In this document: one piece after another, positions 1-8,454 of the stretch
Position numbering within the stretch: the stretch's first letter is position 1
Layout of the letters: each line of letters starts with the position of its first letter
Assembly (NCBI GenBank): GCA_018449595.1
Contig: JAAVUU010000002.1
Location: 310,001 to 374,000, forward strand
Length of the DNA: 64,000 nucleotides
Source: Rhizobiales bacterium dw_265
Lineage (GTDB): Bacteria > Pseudomonadota > Alphaproteobacteria > Micropepsales > Micropepsaceae
Reading direction: 5' to 3'
The notes under the pieces: generated by a model
The model's input: the letters and a program-made list of their open reading frames with translations, nothing else
The model's database searches: none
Told to the model about the DNA's origin: nothing
Position numbers and translations under genes: made by a program

Positions 1-825
1 GTACAGGGGCAGGTACTTCTTCGACACCTTGTGATAGCTGCCCACGATGGACCGCTTGAACAGGGACCAGAAGCCCTCAATCGTGTTCGTGTGGATCGCG
101 CCGACAACGTACTGCTTGGCGCTGTGCTTGACCCGGCCATGGGTGAAGGTGTCGCCCAGATGGGCGTAACCGTGATGCTCGTCTGTGGACAGCAGGGAGA
201 CCTTGTTACCGCAGACAGAGCGCACGAACTGGTCAAGGGTGTGGTGGTCGGCGCGGTCAATGACGCGGGCCACGACATTGCCCTTGCGCTCCACAGCGCC
301 AATGACGATGGCCTTGTCGCCCTTGTGACCCTTCTTCTTGTCGTGGTGCCGGTTGTTGTCGTCACCGCCGATGAATGTCTCGTCCACCTCGACAATGCCC
401 ATAAGCTGCCGGAACTCCTCGTTCGCCAGTCCGGCCCGGACCCGGTGGCACATATACCAAGCGGTCTTGTAGCTGCCGAAGCCCATGGTGCGGTGAACTT
501 GAAGTGCGCTGACACCCTTCTTGCTGGTCAGCATCATGTGGATCACCCGAAACCAGTCCCGCAGGGGCTTGTTCGTGTTCTCAAAAATGGTCCCGGCGAT
601 GACCGAGAAGCGATAGCCGTCCGGGCTGCACTTCTGGCATTGCCAATGGTGGCCGCTGGCGAGGTGATACACGGCGTCATGGCCGCAGCGGGGGCATTTG
701 ATGGCCCCGGACGGCCAGCGGTGACGGGTCAGGTAATCGCGGCAGGCGTCCTCGGTCGGGAAAGCCTTTTCCCAGTCCCCGATGGTCATTTGCTGGATTT
801 TCTTGACTTTGTTCCTAGCGGCCAT
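1..825 (-). mobile_element. IS1595-family transposase, partial (cut by window edge)
   Basis: The minus strand reads 275 codons without a stop from an ATG at 825 to the first base of the window. An N-terminal zinc ribbon has Cys44/Cys47 and Cys63/Cys66. Putative catalytic residues are Asp148 in VEVDETFIGG, Asp215 in LLSTDEHHGY, and the segment HTNTIEGFWSLFKR (Asn247, Glu250) that holds the third acidic or Asn position in ISXO2/IS1595 enzymes. The frame is intact as far as it can be seen, so the element may be active. The C-terminus and one end of the element lie outside the window. Plus-strand open frames across this stretch are shadows. Confidence 0.9.
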
Positions 826-864
826 GGCCTGCAACCCCTGTTTGTGCAGCCTATCTACGCCTAG

Positions 865-890
865 AAGGGTTTGCTGTCAAGTACGGGATA
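865..890. repeat. Candidate outer end (terminal inverted repeat) of the IS1595-type element
   Basis: About 40 bases upstream of the transposase start lies a stretch containing TTTGCTGTCAAGTAC (870-884), which resembles the ends of some IS1595-group elements. The partner end is outside the window, so neither the repeat nor the target duplication can be confirmed. Confidence 0.3.
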
Positions 891-1007
891 ATCGCCTTTC
901 CAAGGCCCGGCAATGTCCTTCGGTCGGCCGCGATTCCGTCTTTCGGAATCCGTGCTAAAACCGCTACCAACGTCGAGTACAATGGCAGACGAAATAAGGG
1001 AAACGCC

Positions 1008-1913
1008 ATGAAAACCAAACTGCTCGCCGCAGCCCTGGTGCTGGGCGCCACCGCCGTCCTTGCCGCATCCAGGGATGTCGTCGTCGAGGAGAAGATGGCG
1101 TTTCCCGAAAGCCTGACCTCCACCCCCGACGGCACGCTCTATATCGGCAGCATGAATCTGGGCGCGGTCTATCGCGCCCAGCCCGGCCGCGGCACCGCCT
1201 TGCCCTTCATCACCAAGGAAGCGGGCAATTTCGGGCGCGTGCTGGGCGTGCTGGCCGATAGCAGCACCAATACGCTGTGGGTCTGCGACAATGACGGCGC
1301 GCGCGCTTCGCTCAAGAGTTTCGCGCTGGGCTCCGGCACGCCGCAGAAGGCCTATGACCTGCCGGGCGGCGGTTTCTGCAATGACATCGCGCTGAAGAAT
1401 GGCGACGCCTATGTCACCAACACCAAGGGCGGGCGCGTGCTCAAGCTGGCCAAGGGCGCCGACGCGCTGACGGTGTGGTATACCAACGACGCCGCCGATC
1501 CCTCGCTGGATGGGTTGGTGTGGCAGGGCGACGCGCTCTACACCAACACCTACAATGGCAACCACCTGATCGCCGTGCCGATGAACGCCGATGGTTCGGC
1601 CGGCAAGGGCCGCAACCTTACCACCTCGACGGACCTCTACCAGCCCGATGGCATGCGGCTCTCCGCCGGCGGCAAGATCCTGATGGTGGAAGGGCGCGGC
1701 AAGGACGGCAACGGCCGCCTGGATGAAGTGACGGTGAGCGGCGACAACGCCACCATCACGGTCATCAAGGACCACTACGTGCTGCCCACGGCGGTCACCA
1801 CCGTCGGCGCGACCGCCTATGTGCTGGAAGCCAAGCTGAACTATCAGCGCGATCCGGCCCTGAAGGACAAGGCCCCCGGAACCTTCACGGCCCATGCGGT
1901 GCCGCTGAAATAG
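1008..1913 (+). CDS. Exported SMP-30/gluconolactonase-like beta-propeller protein
   Basis: 301 residues. An N-terminal Sec signal peptide (about residues 1-20, MKTKLLAAALVLGATAVLAA) precedes a repetitive beta-propeller-like body with segments such as FPESLTSTPDGTLYIGS and NTLWVCDNDGA, typical of SMP-30/strictosidine-synthase-like propellers. The family includes lactonases, but catalytic metal ligands cannot be assigned by eye, so the substrate is unknown. The start has a purine-rich AAGGGAAA upstream. A clear paralogue of similar length and organisation lies at 57658-58530. It stands alone between the IS element and a glycosyltransferase gene. Confidence 0.75.
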   Translation: MKTKLLAAALVLGATAVLAASRDVVVEEKMAFPESLTSTPDGTLYIGSMNLGAVYRAQPGRGTALPFITKEAGNFGRVLGVLADSSTNTLWVCDNDGARASLKSFALGSGTPQKAYDLPGGGFCNDIALKNGDAYVTNTKGGRVLKLAKGADALTVWYTNDAADPSLDGLVWQGDALYTNTYNGNHLIAVPMNADGSAGKGRNLTTSTDLYQPDGMRLSAGGKILMVEGRGKDGNGRLDEVTVSGDNATITVIKDHYVLPTAVTTVGATAYVLEAKLNYQRDPALKDKAPGTFTAHAVPLK

Positions 1914-2031
1914 GCAGGCGGGGCGACAAGGTTACGTCGCCGTCATTGTTTTTCTGCCGCACACCGCTGCAACCGGCGGCCTGCGACGGAAATTCTGTGG
2001 CGCGACCGTCCGTATGCGCCATGATGGTTCC

Positions 2032-2706
2032 ATGATTTCCGTGGTCATTCCCACCGCCAATGCCGAACGCCTGCTGCCGCGCTGTTTCGACAGCCTGATC
2101 GCGGCGGCGGTGCGGGGCGTGGTGCGCGAAGTGATCGTGGCGGATGCCGGTTCCAATGACGCCACCTTGGCGATCGCCGATGGTGCTGGTGCCCACATCG
2201 TTCATGCCCGCGCGCGTCCGGGCCGGAAAGACCGCGGCCAGCAGATGGCCGAAGGCGCGGCCCTGGCGAAAAGCGACTGGCTGCTGTTCCTGCATCCCGA
2301 AACGGCGCTGGAGTCGGGCTGGGAAATGGAGGCCGAGTCCTTCATTGACCAGGCGGTGATGGAGCGTCCGCGCGCGGCGGTGTTCCGCTTCGCGCTGGAG
2401 GATTTCAGCGGCGAGGCGCGGCGCGCCGAGGCCAAGGCGCATTTGCGCACCGCCTTGTTCGCGCTGCCCTATGGCGACCAGGGATTGCTGATTCCCAGGC
2501 GGCTGTACCAGAAGCTGGGCGGCTATCGCGCTTTGGCCGACATGGAAGACGCCGACCTGGTGCGCCGCATCGGGCGGCGGCGGCTGGTGTCGCTGCGGTC
2601 CCGCGCCGTCAATGTCGCGCGCCCGCACCATGGCAACTGGCGCGGCCTGGCGCTGACCCTGCTGCACGCGCTGCGCGTGCCGTCCGGGGTTCTGGCGAAG
2701 CTCTAG
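2032..2706 (+). CDS. Family 2 glycosyltransferase
   Basis: 224 residues from the ATG giving MISVVIPTANAERLL, the usual beginning of a GT-A nucleotide-sugar-binding fold; an in-frame ATG six codons upstream (2014) is possible but adds MRHDGS, which is not typical. VIVADAGSNDATLAIA matches the second strand/Asp of GT2 enzymes. LLFLHPETAL sits where the DXD-type motif would be, but the canonical aspartates are not visible. No membrane segment. The acceptor is unknown. Its stop interlocks by four bases (CTAG) with the convergent lytic transglycosylase gene. Confidence 0.75.
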   Translation: MISVVIPTANAERLLPRCFDSLIAAAVRGVVREVIVADAGSNDATLAIADGAGAHIVHARARPGRKDRGQQMAEGAALAKSDWLLFLHPETALESGWEMEAESFIDQAVMERPRAAVFRFALEDFSGEARRAEAKAHLRTALFALPYGDQGLLIPRRLYQKLGGYRALADMEDADLVRRIGRRRLVSLRSRAVNVARPHHGNWRGLALTLLHALRVPSGVLAKL

Positions 2707-4502
2707 TTCTGAAAATTCATCTTCAGGCCATAGGCATTGGCCGATGCCGCCGCCGGCGCGCCTTCCGCCGGGTGATAGACCGGCCATTGCCCGCGCGCGG
2801 TGTCTTCCAGGCTCTTGGCGTCCTGGCCGAAGCGGCGGCGGTACAGCCAGTGATAGACCATCAGGCGCTTCACATAGGAGCGCGTCTCCGCCACCGGGAT
2901 GCTTTCCACGAACAGCAGCGGATCATTGCCGCCGGCCTTGGTGGTGCGCCAGCGGTCCACCGCCAGCGGCCCGGCATTGTAGGCGCCGCCCAGTTCCAGC
3001 AGGTTGCCGTCCAGCCTGAGCAGAAGCTGCTCGATATATTTCTGGCCCACCGACAGCGCCGTGCCGGGAACATACAGCGTGTCGGGATCGCTGACGCCCA
3101 TCTTGGCGGCGGTGGCCGGCATCACCTGCATCAGCCCGCGCGCGCCGACCGGTGAGGTCGCCTGGACCTGGAAGCGGCTTTCGATGCGGGCAAAAGCCAG
3201 CACCAGCGAACTGTCGATCCGGTAGCCGTCATCGGGCTTGTAGGGCGGCACGGGAAACAACCCGGTCAGCATGATGCCATGGGCGGCGCTGGCTTCGCTG
3301 GCGCGCAACTCGATGTTGGGCACACCGATGGCGCGGCCCAGGGCCGCCATGGCGGGGTCCAGGCGCTCGTTGTTGTTGACGAAGGCGCGGTTGAGTTCGG
3401 GGCCGACGAATTCATTCTCGCCAATCTGCCACAACGCCACGGCGCGATGCGCCGCCGGCACCGCCATCAGGTCGCGGAAGTCGCCGTCATTCAGCACCGC
3501 ATCGGCAAAGCCGGTCTGGGTATCAATCCCCAGCATGCGCTCGGCGATCAGGCCGTAGAAGCTGGGCTCTTTTTCGGCGGCGAAGTTCAGCAGGGTCACC
3601 ACCTTCAGCGGATCGCCAGACTGCATATGGGCGCGCGCCGCCCAGAAGGCGCCTTGCGCGCGCAGGCTGTTCTGCGCCGTCGCGGTCACCGCCAGCTTTT
3701 CCAGCAATGCCGTGGCATTGGCCCAGTCGCCCATGCGATAGGCGGCGAAACCCGCATCCCACAGCAGTTGCGGCACCGCCGGATCGGAGACCGACATCGC
3801 CAGTTTGTAGGTGTCGGAATCGCGCATCTCGGCGCGATAGGAAGCGGCGATGCGGTGCGCCATGATCGCGGTGTCGGCGGTGGAACAGCTTGCCTGCACA
3901 GACTGCATCAGCGCCAGCGCCTGGTCGGGCTGGCCCGCCTTGATGGCGGCCAGGATGCCCGGCATCACGCCGTGTGCCGCATCCGATGACGGCCCCGGTT
4001 CGGGAAGTTCCAGATCCTCATAGCCGCCGGTGCGCCGGCCCACGCCGCTGGGGGCAGGAATGTTGGTCACCACGGCGATGGTGATGGTCTTGTGATGCTT
4101 GCGGATTTTCTTGGTCGAGTGCGCCACCGCCAGGCGGTAGATGCGGTCGGCGATGGAAAGGTCGCGGTATTGCTGCAGCCAGGCGATCAGGGGCTCGGCG
4201 GTCAGGCTTTTGGGCGAGGCGGAGAGGAAATGCTGCGCCTCGACATAACCCTCCAGCGATGGATCGCTGATCTTGGCGAACAGGGTTTTGGCGCGGGAAT
4301 ATTCCCCGGCGCGCTCCGCCGCCATGACCTGCTTGTAAAGCGCCACGTCATCGGCGCTGAGAACCTGCGGCGCGACGGACGGCGAATTGATCGCGGGCGG
4401 CGCCGTGCGCACGGGTGTGAGCGCCGACGGCGGCACGGCAGGCTGCGCCGCCGCGGTGGACACGGCGGACAGAAGAATCGCAAAGGCGGCGCGAAGACGA
4501 AT
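2703..4502 (-). CDS. Soluble lytic murein transglycosylase with apparent AUU start
   Basis: About 599 residues. A signal peptide (RLRAAFAILLSAVSTAAAQ) is followed by a helical superhelix region (about 60-410) and a C-terminal SLT/goose-lysozyme-like domain (about 425-560). The catalytic Glu is in ARIESRF (about residue 441), followed by SPVGARGLMQVMPATA and GGAYNAGP. The enzyme cleaves peptidoglycan glycan strands in the periplasm to anhydromuropeptides. No ATG, GTG or TTG lies in frame near the signal peptide: the frame runs open back into the upstream gene, and the only position with an AGGGG ribosome site at normal distance is ATT at 4500-4502. It follows the uracil-DNA glycosylase gene by 29 bases, probably as an operon. 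Confidence 0.85.
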   Translation of the reverse strand: MRLRAAFAILLSAVSTAAAQPAVPPSALTPVRTAPPAINSPSVAPQVLSADDVALYKQVMAAERAGEYSRAKTLFAKISDPSLEGYVEAQHFLSASPKSLTAEPLIAWLQQYRDLSIADRIYRLAVAHSTKKIRKHHKTITIAVVTNIPAPSGVGRRTGGYEDLELPEPGPSSDAAHGVMPGILAAIKAGQPDQALALMQSVQASCSTADTAIMAHRIAASYRAEMRDSDTYKLAMSVSDPAVPQLLWDAGFAAYRMGDWANATALLEKLAVTATAQNSLRAQGAFWAARAHMQSGDPLKVVTLLNFAAEKEPSFYGLIAERMLGIDTQTGFADAVLNDGDFRDLMAVPAAHRAVALWQIGENEFVGPELNRAFVNNNERLDPAMAALGRAIGVPNIELRASEASAAHGIMLTGLFPVPPYKPDDGYRIDSSLVLAFARIESRFQVQATSPVGARGLMQVMPATAAKMGVSDPDTLYVPGTALSVGQKYIEQLLLRLDGNLLELGGAYNAGPLAVDRWRTTKAGGNDPLLFVESIPVAETRSYVKRLMVYHWLYRRRFGQDAKSLEDTARGQWPVYHPAEGAPAAASANAYGLKMNFQN

Positions 4503-4531
4503 GACAGACCCCTGTATGAGAAGGCGCCTAG

Positions 4532-5335
4532 TTAAACTGCGTCGCCCATCCGGGGCAACCCAAGGCTTTTCATTTTCTCCCGCACCGCCTGCAGGTCGCG
4601 CCAGGCCAGTTTCTTGTGCGCCGGCTGGCGCAGCAGATAGGCCGGATGCAGGGTGGGCATCAGCGGCACCATGCGGTCGCCGACACGATATTCCATCCAG
4701 CGGCCGCGCAGTTTCATGATGCCGTCGCTGACGCCCACCACATGGCGCGCCGCCACCGCGCCCAGAAGGATGATCACGCCGGGATCGGCCAGTTCGATGT
4801 GGCGGCGCAGGAAGGGCAGGCACTGGGCCGCTTCCTCGGGCGAGGGATCGCGATTGTCCGGCGGCCGCCAGTTGATGACATTGGTGATATAGGCGTTGGT
4901 TTTGCGGTCCAGCCCGACCGCGGCCAGCATCTTGTCCAGCAACTGCCCGGCGCGGCCGACAAAGGGCTTGCCGATACGGTCTTCATCGCGGCCCGGAGCT
5001 TCGCCGATCAGCAGGATGCCGCCGGCCGCGACGCCGTCCGCGAAGACGGTATGGGTGGCGGTCTGTTTGAGGGCGCAGCCGTCATAGGCCTCCAGCGCCG
5101 CCTGGAGTTCCGCCAGGGTGGTCGCCGATGCCGCCGCGGCCTGGGCGCTGCCGATCGCGTCACCCGCCAATAGCGGCGCTGGCGCCCGGACGGCAGGCGC
5201 GCGCGCGGGCGCCGCCGGGCGCGGCGCGGCAGGCGGCGGTTTCGCGGCCAGGCGGTTCAGCGGTTCCTCGGCCACGGCCTCGTCGGCGCCGGCTTCCACC
5301 AGCCAGTTCAGGGTTGTCAGGATATCGTTTGCCAT
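4532..5335 (-). CDS. Uracil-DNA glycosylase superfamily protein (family 4-like, cysteine-poor)
   Basis: 267 residues from an ATG giving MANDILTTLNWLVEAG. A Pro/Ala-rich linker (about 32-58) precedes a catalytic domain with motif A GEAPGRDEDRIGKPFVG and motif B HPAYLLRQP, the pattern of family 4/5-like glycosylases that excise uracil from DNA. Family 4 enzymes normally bind a 4Fe-4S cluster through four cysteines; only two cysteines are present here (in DGCALK and AAQCLPF), so the cluster is probably absent. It is divergent from the TPR lipoprotein gene and likely co-transcribed with the downstream lytic transglycosylase. Confidence 0.85.
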   Translation of the reverse strand: MANDILTTLNWLVEAGADEAVAEEPLNRLAAKPPPAAPRPAAPARAPAVRAPAPLLAGDAIGSAQAAAASATTLAELQAALEAYDGCALKQTATHTVFADGVAAGGILLIGEAPGRDEDRIGKPFVGRAGQLLDKMLAAVGLDRKTNAYITNVINWRPPDNRDPSPEEAAQCLPFLRRHIELADPGVIILLGAVAARHVVGVSDGIMKLRGRWMEYRVGDRMVPLMPTLHPAYLLRQPAHKKLAWRDLQAVREKMKSLGLPRMGDAV

Positions 5336-5539
5336 TGGCGCGATCTTAATCCGGCCCCGGGCGATCCGGCCATTCCCATTTCGCTGGATTTGCCCGATTA
5401 TGCCCGGCCGACGCAGCGTCGGGCGCATACGAACCGGTCGAGGAAACAACAGCCTGAAGCCGCGAGCGGCAGGCAAACATCGCGGAACATCATCCGGGTC
5501 ACGCCCACGGCCCCAGCCATCAAATATGTAGGAGCTTTC

Positions 5540-7216
5540 TTGCGTCGTATTCTGCCCCTGTTCGCTGTCCTGGCCCTCCTGGCCGGCTGCGCCGCCCAAC
5601 CCCGTTCGCCCATCCATGAGGATGGCGAGGACCAGGCGTCGGAGGCATTCTCGACCTATCTGTCGGCGCGTTTCGCCGCGGGCGAGCACGACCTGCCCCA
5701 GGCGGCGCAATATTACGGCAAGGCGCTTGACCGCGATCCGGCCAATCCGTCGCTGCTGGCGCTGTCCTTCTTTTATTCCACCACCTCGGGCGATTTCGAT
5801 GCCGCCGGCAAATATGCCGCCCAGGTGATTGCCGCCACGCCCGACGACCGCGCCGCGCGGCTGGCCCTGGCGGTGATCGGTTTCCGCCACAAGGATTATG
5901 TCGAGGTCCGCAAGCAGCTGGCGCTGTCGGCAAAGGGGCCTTTCACGGTGCTGACCCTGTCGCTGTTCGACGCCTGGGGCGCGGCGGCAACCCGTGACAC
6001 CGCCGCGATGCAGAAAGACCTGCAATCGCTGGCCGACCAGAAGGGCGCCGAAAGCATGGCGGCCTTCCATACCGCGCTGCTGCAGGATTACCTGGGCAAC
6101 CCGGCCGCCGCCGAAGCCGCCTACAAGAAGGCGCTGGGCTCCAACGCGCCCACCCCGCGGGTGCTGGAAGCCTATGGCCGCTTCCTGGAGCGGGCGGGGC
6201 GGGGCGGCGAGGCCGCCGCGCTGTATCGCAGCCATCAGAATGAAGGCGGTCTGGCCACCGTGGTCCAGCCGGGGCTGCAGCGCATCGCCGCCAACCAGAA
6301 ACCCGAACCCCTGATCCGCAATCCCGCCGACGGCGCCGCCGAGGCGCTGTTCGGCATCGCCGCCTCGCTGACCGATGCCCAGAGCGCCGATGTCTCGATC
6401 CTGTACCTGCGCATGGCGCTGTACCTGCGCCCCGACCTGGGCCTGGCGCAGGTGCTGCTGGCCGACCGTTTCGAGTCCCTGCGCAAATTCGAGGCGGCGA
6501 TTTCCATCTATCATGGCATCGAGCCCGCCTCGCCCTATTTCCGCATGGCCCAGATCCAGGCGGCGCTGGACGAACAGCGGCTGGGCAAAAACGATGACGC
6601 CATCGCCGACCTGAAGAAGCTGGTGGCGTCGAAGCCCGATGACAGCGAAAGCTGGGTGGCGCTGGGCGACACCTATCGCGCCTCCGAGAAGTTCGCCGAA
6701 GCGGTGGACGCCTATGACCATGCCGAGAAGATCATCGGGACGCCCACACGCCGCGATTGGCCCATGTACTATGCCCGCGCCATGTCCAAGGAAAAACTCA
6801 AGCAGCTGGATGCTTCCGAGGCCGATATCCAGGCCGCGCTGAAACTGTCGCCGGAGCAGCCGGAATTGCTGAACTATCTCGGCTACAGCTGGGTGGACCG
6901 GGGCCGCAACATTCCCGCCGCGCTCACCATGCTGGAAAAGGCGCGTTCCCTGCGCCCTTACGACGGCTATATCGTGGACAGCGTCGGCTGGGCCTATTAC
7001 CAGCTTGGCCGCTATGACGATGCCGCAAAGACCCTTGAGGCGGCGGTGCTGCTGGTACCGGGCGATCCCACCATCAACGATCACCTGGGCGATGCCTTAT
7101 GGAAAGCGGGGCGGCACATAGATGCCCGTTTCCAGTGGAACCATGCCATCACCTTCAGCGATGACGAGACCGACAAGGCCTCGATCGAGCGCAAGCTGAA
7201 GAACGGCCTGGGCTGA
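5540..7216 (+). CDS. TPR-repeat outer-membrane lipoprotein
   Basis: 558 residues. The start is taken as TTG at 5540, preceded by AGGAGC six bases upstream and followed directly by a lipoprotein signal peptide with lipobox LLAGC (MRRILPLFAVLALLAGC). The frame is open further upstream to an ATG at 5390, but that would bury the signal peptide. The body consists of tandem tetratricopeptide-like repeats; clear units include ALKLSPEQPELLNYLGYSWV and the block from about residue 440 to the end. TPR lipoproteins of this layout scaffold envelope complexes; the partner is unknown. It is followed after two bases by ispE. Confidence 0.8.
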   Translation: MRRILPLFAVLALLAGCAAQPRSPIHEDGEDQASEAFSTYLSARFAAGEHDLPQAAQYYGKALDRDPANPSLLALSFFYSTTSGDFDAAGKYAAQVIAATPDDRAARLALAVIGFRHKDYVEVRKQLALSAKGPFTVLTLSLFDAWGAAATRDTAAMQKDLQSLADQKGAESMAAFHTALLQDYLGNPAAAEAAYKKALGSNAPTPRVLEAYGRFLERAGRGGEAAALYRSHQNEGGLATVVQPGLQRIAANQKPEPLIRNPADGAAEALFGIAASLTDAQSADVSILYLRMALYLRPDLGLAQVLLADRFESLRKFEAAISIYHGIEPASPYFRMAQIQAALDEQRLGKNDDAIADLKKLVASKPDDSESWVALGDTYRASEKFAEAVDAYDHAEKIIGTPTRRDWPMYYARAMSKEKLKQLDASEADIQAALKLSPEQPELLNYLGYSWVDRGRNIPAALTMLEKARSLRPYDGYIVDSVGWAYYQLGRYDDAAKTLEAAVLLVPGDPTINDHLGDALWKAGRHIDARFQWNHAITFSDDETDKASIERKLKNGLG

Positions 7217-7218
7217 TC

Positions 7219-8118
7219 GTGCATTCGCAATCCGCGCCCGCGAAGATAAACCTGTTCCTGCACGTCGGTACCAAACGCGCGGACGGCTTTCATCCGCTGC
7301 AGAGCCTGGCGGTGTTCACCGGCTTGGGCGATACCCTGGCGATGGAAACAGCGCCCGGACTGTCGCTGTCGGTCGAGGGGCCTTTCGCGCAGGGCCTGGC
7401 GGGCGAGGGCGACAATCTGGTGTTGCGGGCGGCGCGCGCGCTTGGTGGCGATGGTGCCCGGCTGACCCTGACCAAGAACCTGCCGGTGGCATCGGGCATC
7501 GGCGGCGGCTCTTCCGATGCGGCGGCGGCGCTGCGCGGCCTCAACCGCCTGTGGAACGCCGGCAAGGACGATGCCGCCCTGCGCGCAATCGGCGCGGCGC
7601 TTGGGTCGGACATTCCGGTCTGCGTGGACGCCGTGCCGGCCTTCATGGAAGGGCGCGGTGAAATCTTGCGCGCGGCGGATTCCCTGCCGCGCATTCCCAT
7701 GTTGCTGGTCAATCCCGGTGTCGCGGTGCCGACCCGGGATGTCTTTGCGGCCCTGGCGACGCGCAGCGGCGTGGACATGGTGCTGCCGGATGGCCGCTTC
7801 CGCGACACCGCCGACCTGTTGCGCTTCCTGGAGACCACCCGCAACGACCTGGAAGCGCCGGCGCGCGGTCTGCAGCCGGTGATCGGGGAGGTGCTGACGG
7901 CGCTGGCGGCGCTGCCGGGGGCGCTGTTCACCCGCATGTCGGGATCGGGCGCCACCTGTTTTGGCCTGTTTGCCGATGATGACTGTTGCACGCGGGCGGC
8001 GGACATCCTGCGCCAGGCCGCACCCGGCTGGTGGATCGCGCCGACCTTTGTGCCGGAAACCGGCATCGTCCATGACGCCATTGGCCAGGATATCGGCCCT
8101 GTGGAAGAAGATCTTTAA
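7219..8118 (+). CDS. ispE: 4-diphosphocytidyl-2-C-methyl-D-erythritol kinase
   Basis: 299 residues starting with GTG two bases after the TPR gene stop, so translation is probably coupled. This GHMP-family kinase phosphorylates the 2-hydroxyl of CDP-methylerythritol in the MEP isoprenoid pathway. APAKINLFLHV at the N-terminus carries the substrate-binding Lys/Asn, and LPVASGIGGGSSDAAAAL (about 88-105) is the glycine-rich GHMP phosphate-binding motif. The MSGSGATCFGLF segment near the C-terminus is the second conserved GHMP glycine motif. Length is normal for the family. A polyprenyl synthase gene for the same isoprenoid branch lies close by on the opposite strand. Confidence 0.95.
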   Translation: MHSQSAPAKINLFLHVGTKRADGFHPLQSLAVFTGLGDTLAMETAPGLSLSVEGPFAQGLAGEGDNLVLRAARALGGDGARLTLTKNLPVASGIGGGSSDAAAALRGLNRLWNAGKDDAALRAIGAALGSDIPVCVDAVPAFMEGRGEILRAADSLPRIPMLLVNPGVAVPTRDVFAALATRSGVDMVLPDGRFRDTADLLRFLETTRNDLEAPARGLQPVIGEVLTALAALPGALFTRMSGSGATCFGLFADDDCCTRAADILRQAAPGWWIAPTFVPETGIVHDAIGQDIGPVEEDL

Positions 8119-8172
8119 GGCGAATTTAACCTTGCTGGACAACCCTGTGGGCGACCCCGCAAGGAAGCGACC

Positions 8173-8454
8173 ATGTCCAAGGCCACATCTCCTTCCACCA
8201 TCCAGTTCGTGGACAATCCGCTGGCGCCGGAACTTTACGCCTCGGGCGCGACAGGCTTTTTTGTCTCCAATGGCACCATCACCATCACTCTGGAATCCAT
8301 CCGCCCCGACCATGCGGAAAAGCCGGGGCCGCTGTCGCGCGTGGTGGTCGGGCGGCTGGTGATGCCGGCGGCCGGGGCGCAGGGCTTGGCCATCGGCCTG
8401 TTCGACTTCCTGGAAAAGCAGGGCTTCAAGTACGAGAAGCCCGCCGGGCTTTAA
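8173..8454 (+). CDS. Conserved small protein of unknown function
   Basis: 93 residues, ATG start with GGAAG about eight bases upstream. No signal peptide or membrane segment. It looks like a small beta-rich domain (GFFVSNGTITITLESIRPDH) followed by a helix (GLAIGLFDFLEKQGFKYE). I do not recognise a characterised family; the final part loosely resembles small DUF3467-type proteins. It follows ispE by 54 bases, and its TAA stop interlocks with the TAA of the convergent polyprenyl synthase (TTAA at 8451-8454), which supports it being a real gene. Confidence 0.65.
   Translation: MSKATSPSTIQFVDNPLAPELYASGATGFFVSNGTITITLESIRPDHAEKPGPLSRVVVGRLVMPAAGAQGLAIGLFDFLEKQGFKYEKPAGL

Noticed and set aside
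31..864. 277-codon plus-strand open frame
   Set aside because: It is the antisense of the IS1595 transposase; the product has no recognisable domain, whereas the minus strand gives a zinc ribbon and catalytic motifs.
4503..4823. N-terminal extension of the lytic transglycosylase to 706 residues
   Set aside because: The extension overlaps the end of the glycosylase gene, is Arg/Gly/Pro-rich as expected of an antisense-like frame, and would bury the signal peptide.
5336..7084. Long minus-strand frame upstream of the uracil-DNA glycosylase (apparent 850-residue fusion)
   Set aside because: It is a shadow of the TPR lipoprotein gene; the glycosylase starts at its own ATG at 5335.
8119..8172. 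TTTAACC near 8126 and near 23283 as CtrA half sites
   Set aside because: Single half sites are expected by chance; no second half at the right spacing.
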